From assembly GCA_014377795.1 (NCBI GenBank), contig JACMOY010000283.1:1-6210 (forward strand): a DNA stretch of 6,210 nt, written 5' to 3'. The position numbers were made by a program, and so were the translations under genes. Of this stretch, positions 5,695 through 6,210 are shown piece after piece (the first letter of the stretch is position 1; each line of letters starts with the position of its first letter). The DNA is from Actinomycetota bacterium. GTDB taxonomy: Bacteria > Actinomycetota > Actinomycetes > Actinomycetales > Angustibacteraceae. Below the pieces are notes generated by a model, which saw nothing but the letters and a program-made list of their open reading frames with translations, was not told the DNA's origin and made no database searches.

Positions 5695-6210
5695 AGGCAG
5701 CCCCCGCAAACCGCGAGACACCCGTTGATCGACCCCCCCGACCCGCTGACCGGCCCGGTCACCCAGCCGCGCGAGCCGAGCCGTCCCCGAGCGTGGCAGG
5801 GCCAGTGCGAGCGCGCGCTGCCCACGACTGCGGGTGCCGGCCACCGCCTTGAGCACGACGCGCACGTCCGCGTCCACGCCGTCGGCGCTCACGCTGGTCC
5901 GCGAGTACCGGCTGCGCTCGACGCTGAGCGCGACCCGGCCCAGCGCCTGACGGTCCCCGCTGGCCAGGTGGGCGGCCAGCGCCAGCTCGGCGTCCAGCTG
6001 GCGCGGGGTGCTGCCCGGTGAGAGCGGCACACCGAGGTCGGCCGCCCCCTCGTGCAGGTCGGCCCAGGCCGCTTCCATCCCCGCGCGGTCGTCATGGGCC
6101 GCCCGCCACCGGCGCCGTCGGGCCAGCACGGCCGTCACCGGGGTCAGCGCCAGCGCGAGCAGCAGCACCAGGACGATCACCACGTACCGCCACGGCAGCG
6201 AGCGCTGTAC
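5668..6210 (-). CDS. TgpA-family transglutaminase, C-terminal end (5' part missing)
   Basis: The minus-strand frame is open to the right edge, so this is the last 180 residues of a longer membrane protein. The full-length family (DUF3488, transglutaminase core, DUF4129) usually has about 700-800 residues. Visible here, counting from the edge: SLPWRY (4-9), a membrane helix (VVIVLVLLLALALTPVTAVL, 10-29), a positive-inside cluster ARRRRW, then a soluble region with AAWADLHEGAADLGVPLSPG. Further on are LALAAHLASGDRQAL, VALSVERSRYS and DVRVVLKAVA. This order (last helix, RRRRW, an AW-x-E/D-L helix, LGVP, VERxRY) is the DUF4129 tail of actinobacterial TgpA-like proteins as I recall it. The catalytic Cys-His-Asp domain, expected outside the membrane, is out of view. 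The end is very arginine-rich (RRRVRRRR). The GTG at 6181-6183 is not the start, because the helix would lose its lead-in and the frame continues. The gene is convergent with DUF3040. Confidence 0.8.
   Translation of the reverse strand, partial: VQRSLPWRYVVIVLVLLLALALTPVTAVLARRRRWRAAHDDRAGMEAAWADLHEGAADLGVPLSPGSTPRQLDAELALAAHLASGDRQALGRVALSVERSRYSRTSVSADGVDADVRVVLKAVAGTRSRGQRALALALPRSGTARLARLGDRAGQRVGGVDQRVSRGLRGLPRRRVRRRR

Noticed and set aside
5622..6021. Plus-strand frames opposite the tgpA end
   Set aside because: They have Pro/Ala/Arg-rich shadow composition. The opposite strand shows a membrane helix and a DUF4129-like tail.

Overview
The window is very GC-rich, with G or C at almost every third codon position, GTG starts, GGGAGG ribosome binding sites and actinobacterial protein families. 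It is almost certainly a chromosomal segment of a high-GC Actinomycetota. The DUF3040 gene next to a TgpA-type transglutaminase suggests a Micrococcales-like genome (for example Intrasporangiaceae), but the genus cannot be fixed from sequence alone.

Layout, left to right: (1) the C-terminal three quarters of a second-type DNA polymerase III alpha subunit (DnaE/DnaE2-like), cut by the left edge; (2) a 133-bp spacer with a possible hairpin and a possible -10 element; (3) a 275-residue class I SAM-dependent methyltransferase whose whole length resembles CmoM/SmtA; (4) a tandem array of 9/18-bp units that fills the gap to the next gene and touches the codons on both sides; (5) dinB, a Y-family DNA polymerase IV with all catalytic residues; (6) a 212-bp spacer with terminator-like hairpins and a possible promoter; (7) a 136-residue DUF3040 membrane protein; (8) a convergent intergenic region made of about ten degenerate 15-17-bp repeats followed by two hairpins; (9) on the minus strand, the C-terminal end (last membrane helix plus DUF4129-like tail) of a TgpA-family transglutaminase, cut by the right edge.

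The clearest functional theme is DNA damage tolerance. A DnaE2-like replicative-family polymerase and an apparently active DinB lie about 1.05 kb apart on the same strand, with a probable RNA-modification methyltransferase between them. DUF3040 and TgpA-type genes often lie close to the mraZ/rsmH cell-wall and division cluster in actinobacteria, so the right edge may lead there. That last point is family knowledge and cannot be seen in the window.

The least ordinary sequence is non-coding. Two unrelated tandem arrays lie within 2.1 kb, and each starts exactly at the stop codon of the preceding gene. The first keeps a multiple-of-three period and leaves the methyltransferase and dinB in one reading frame, separated by a single TGA. 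No CRISPR, tRNA, rRNA, insertion sequence or phage gene was seen, and I found no convincing new multi-gene system.
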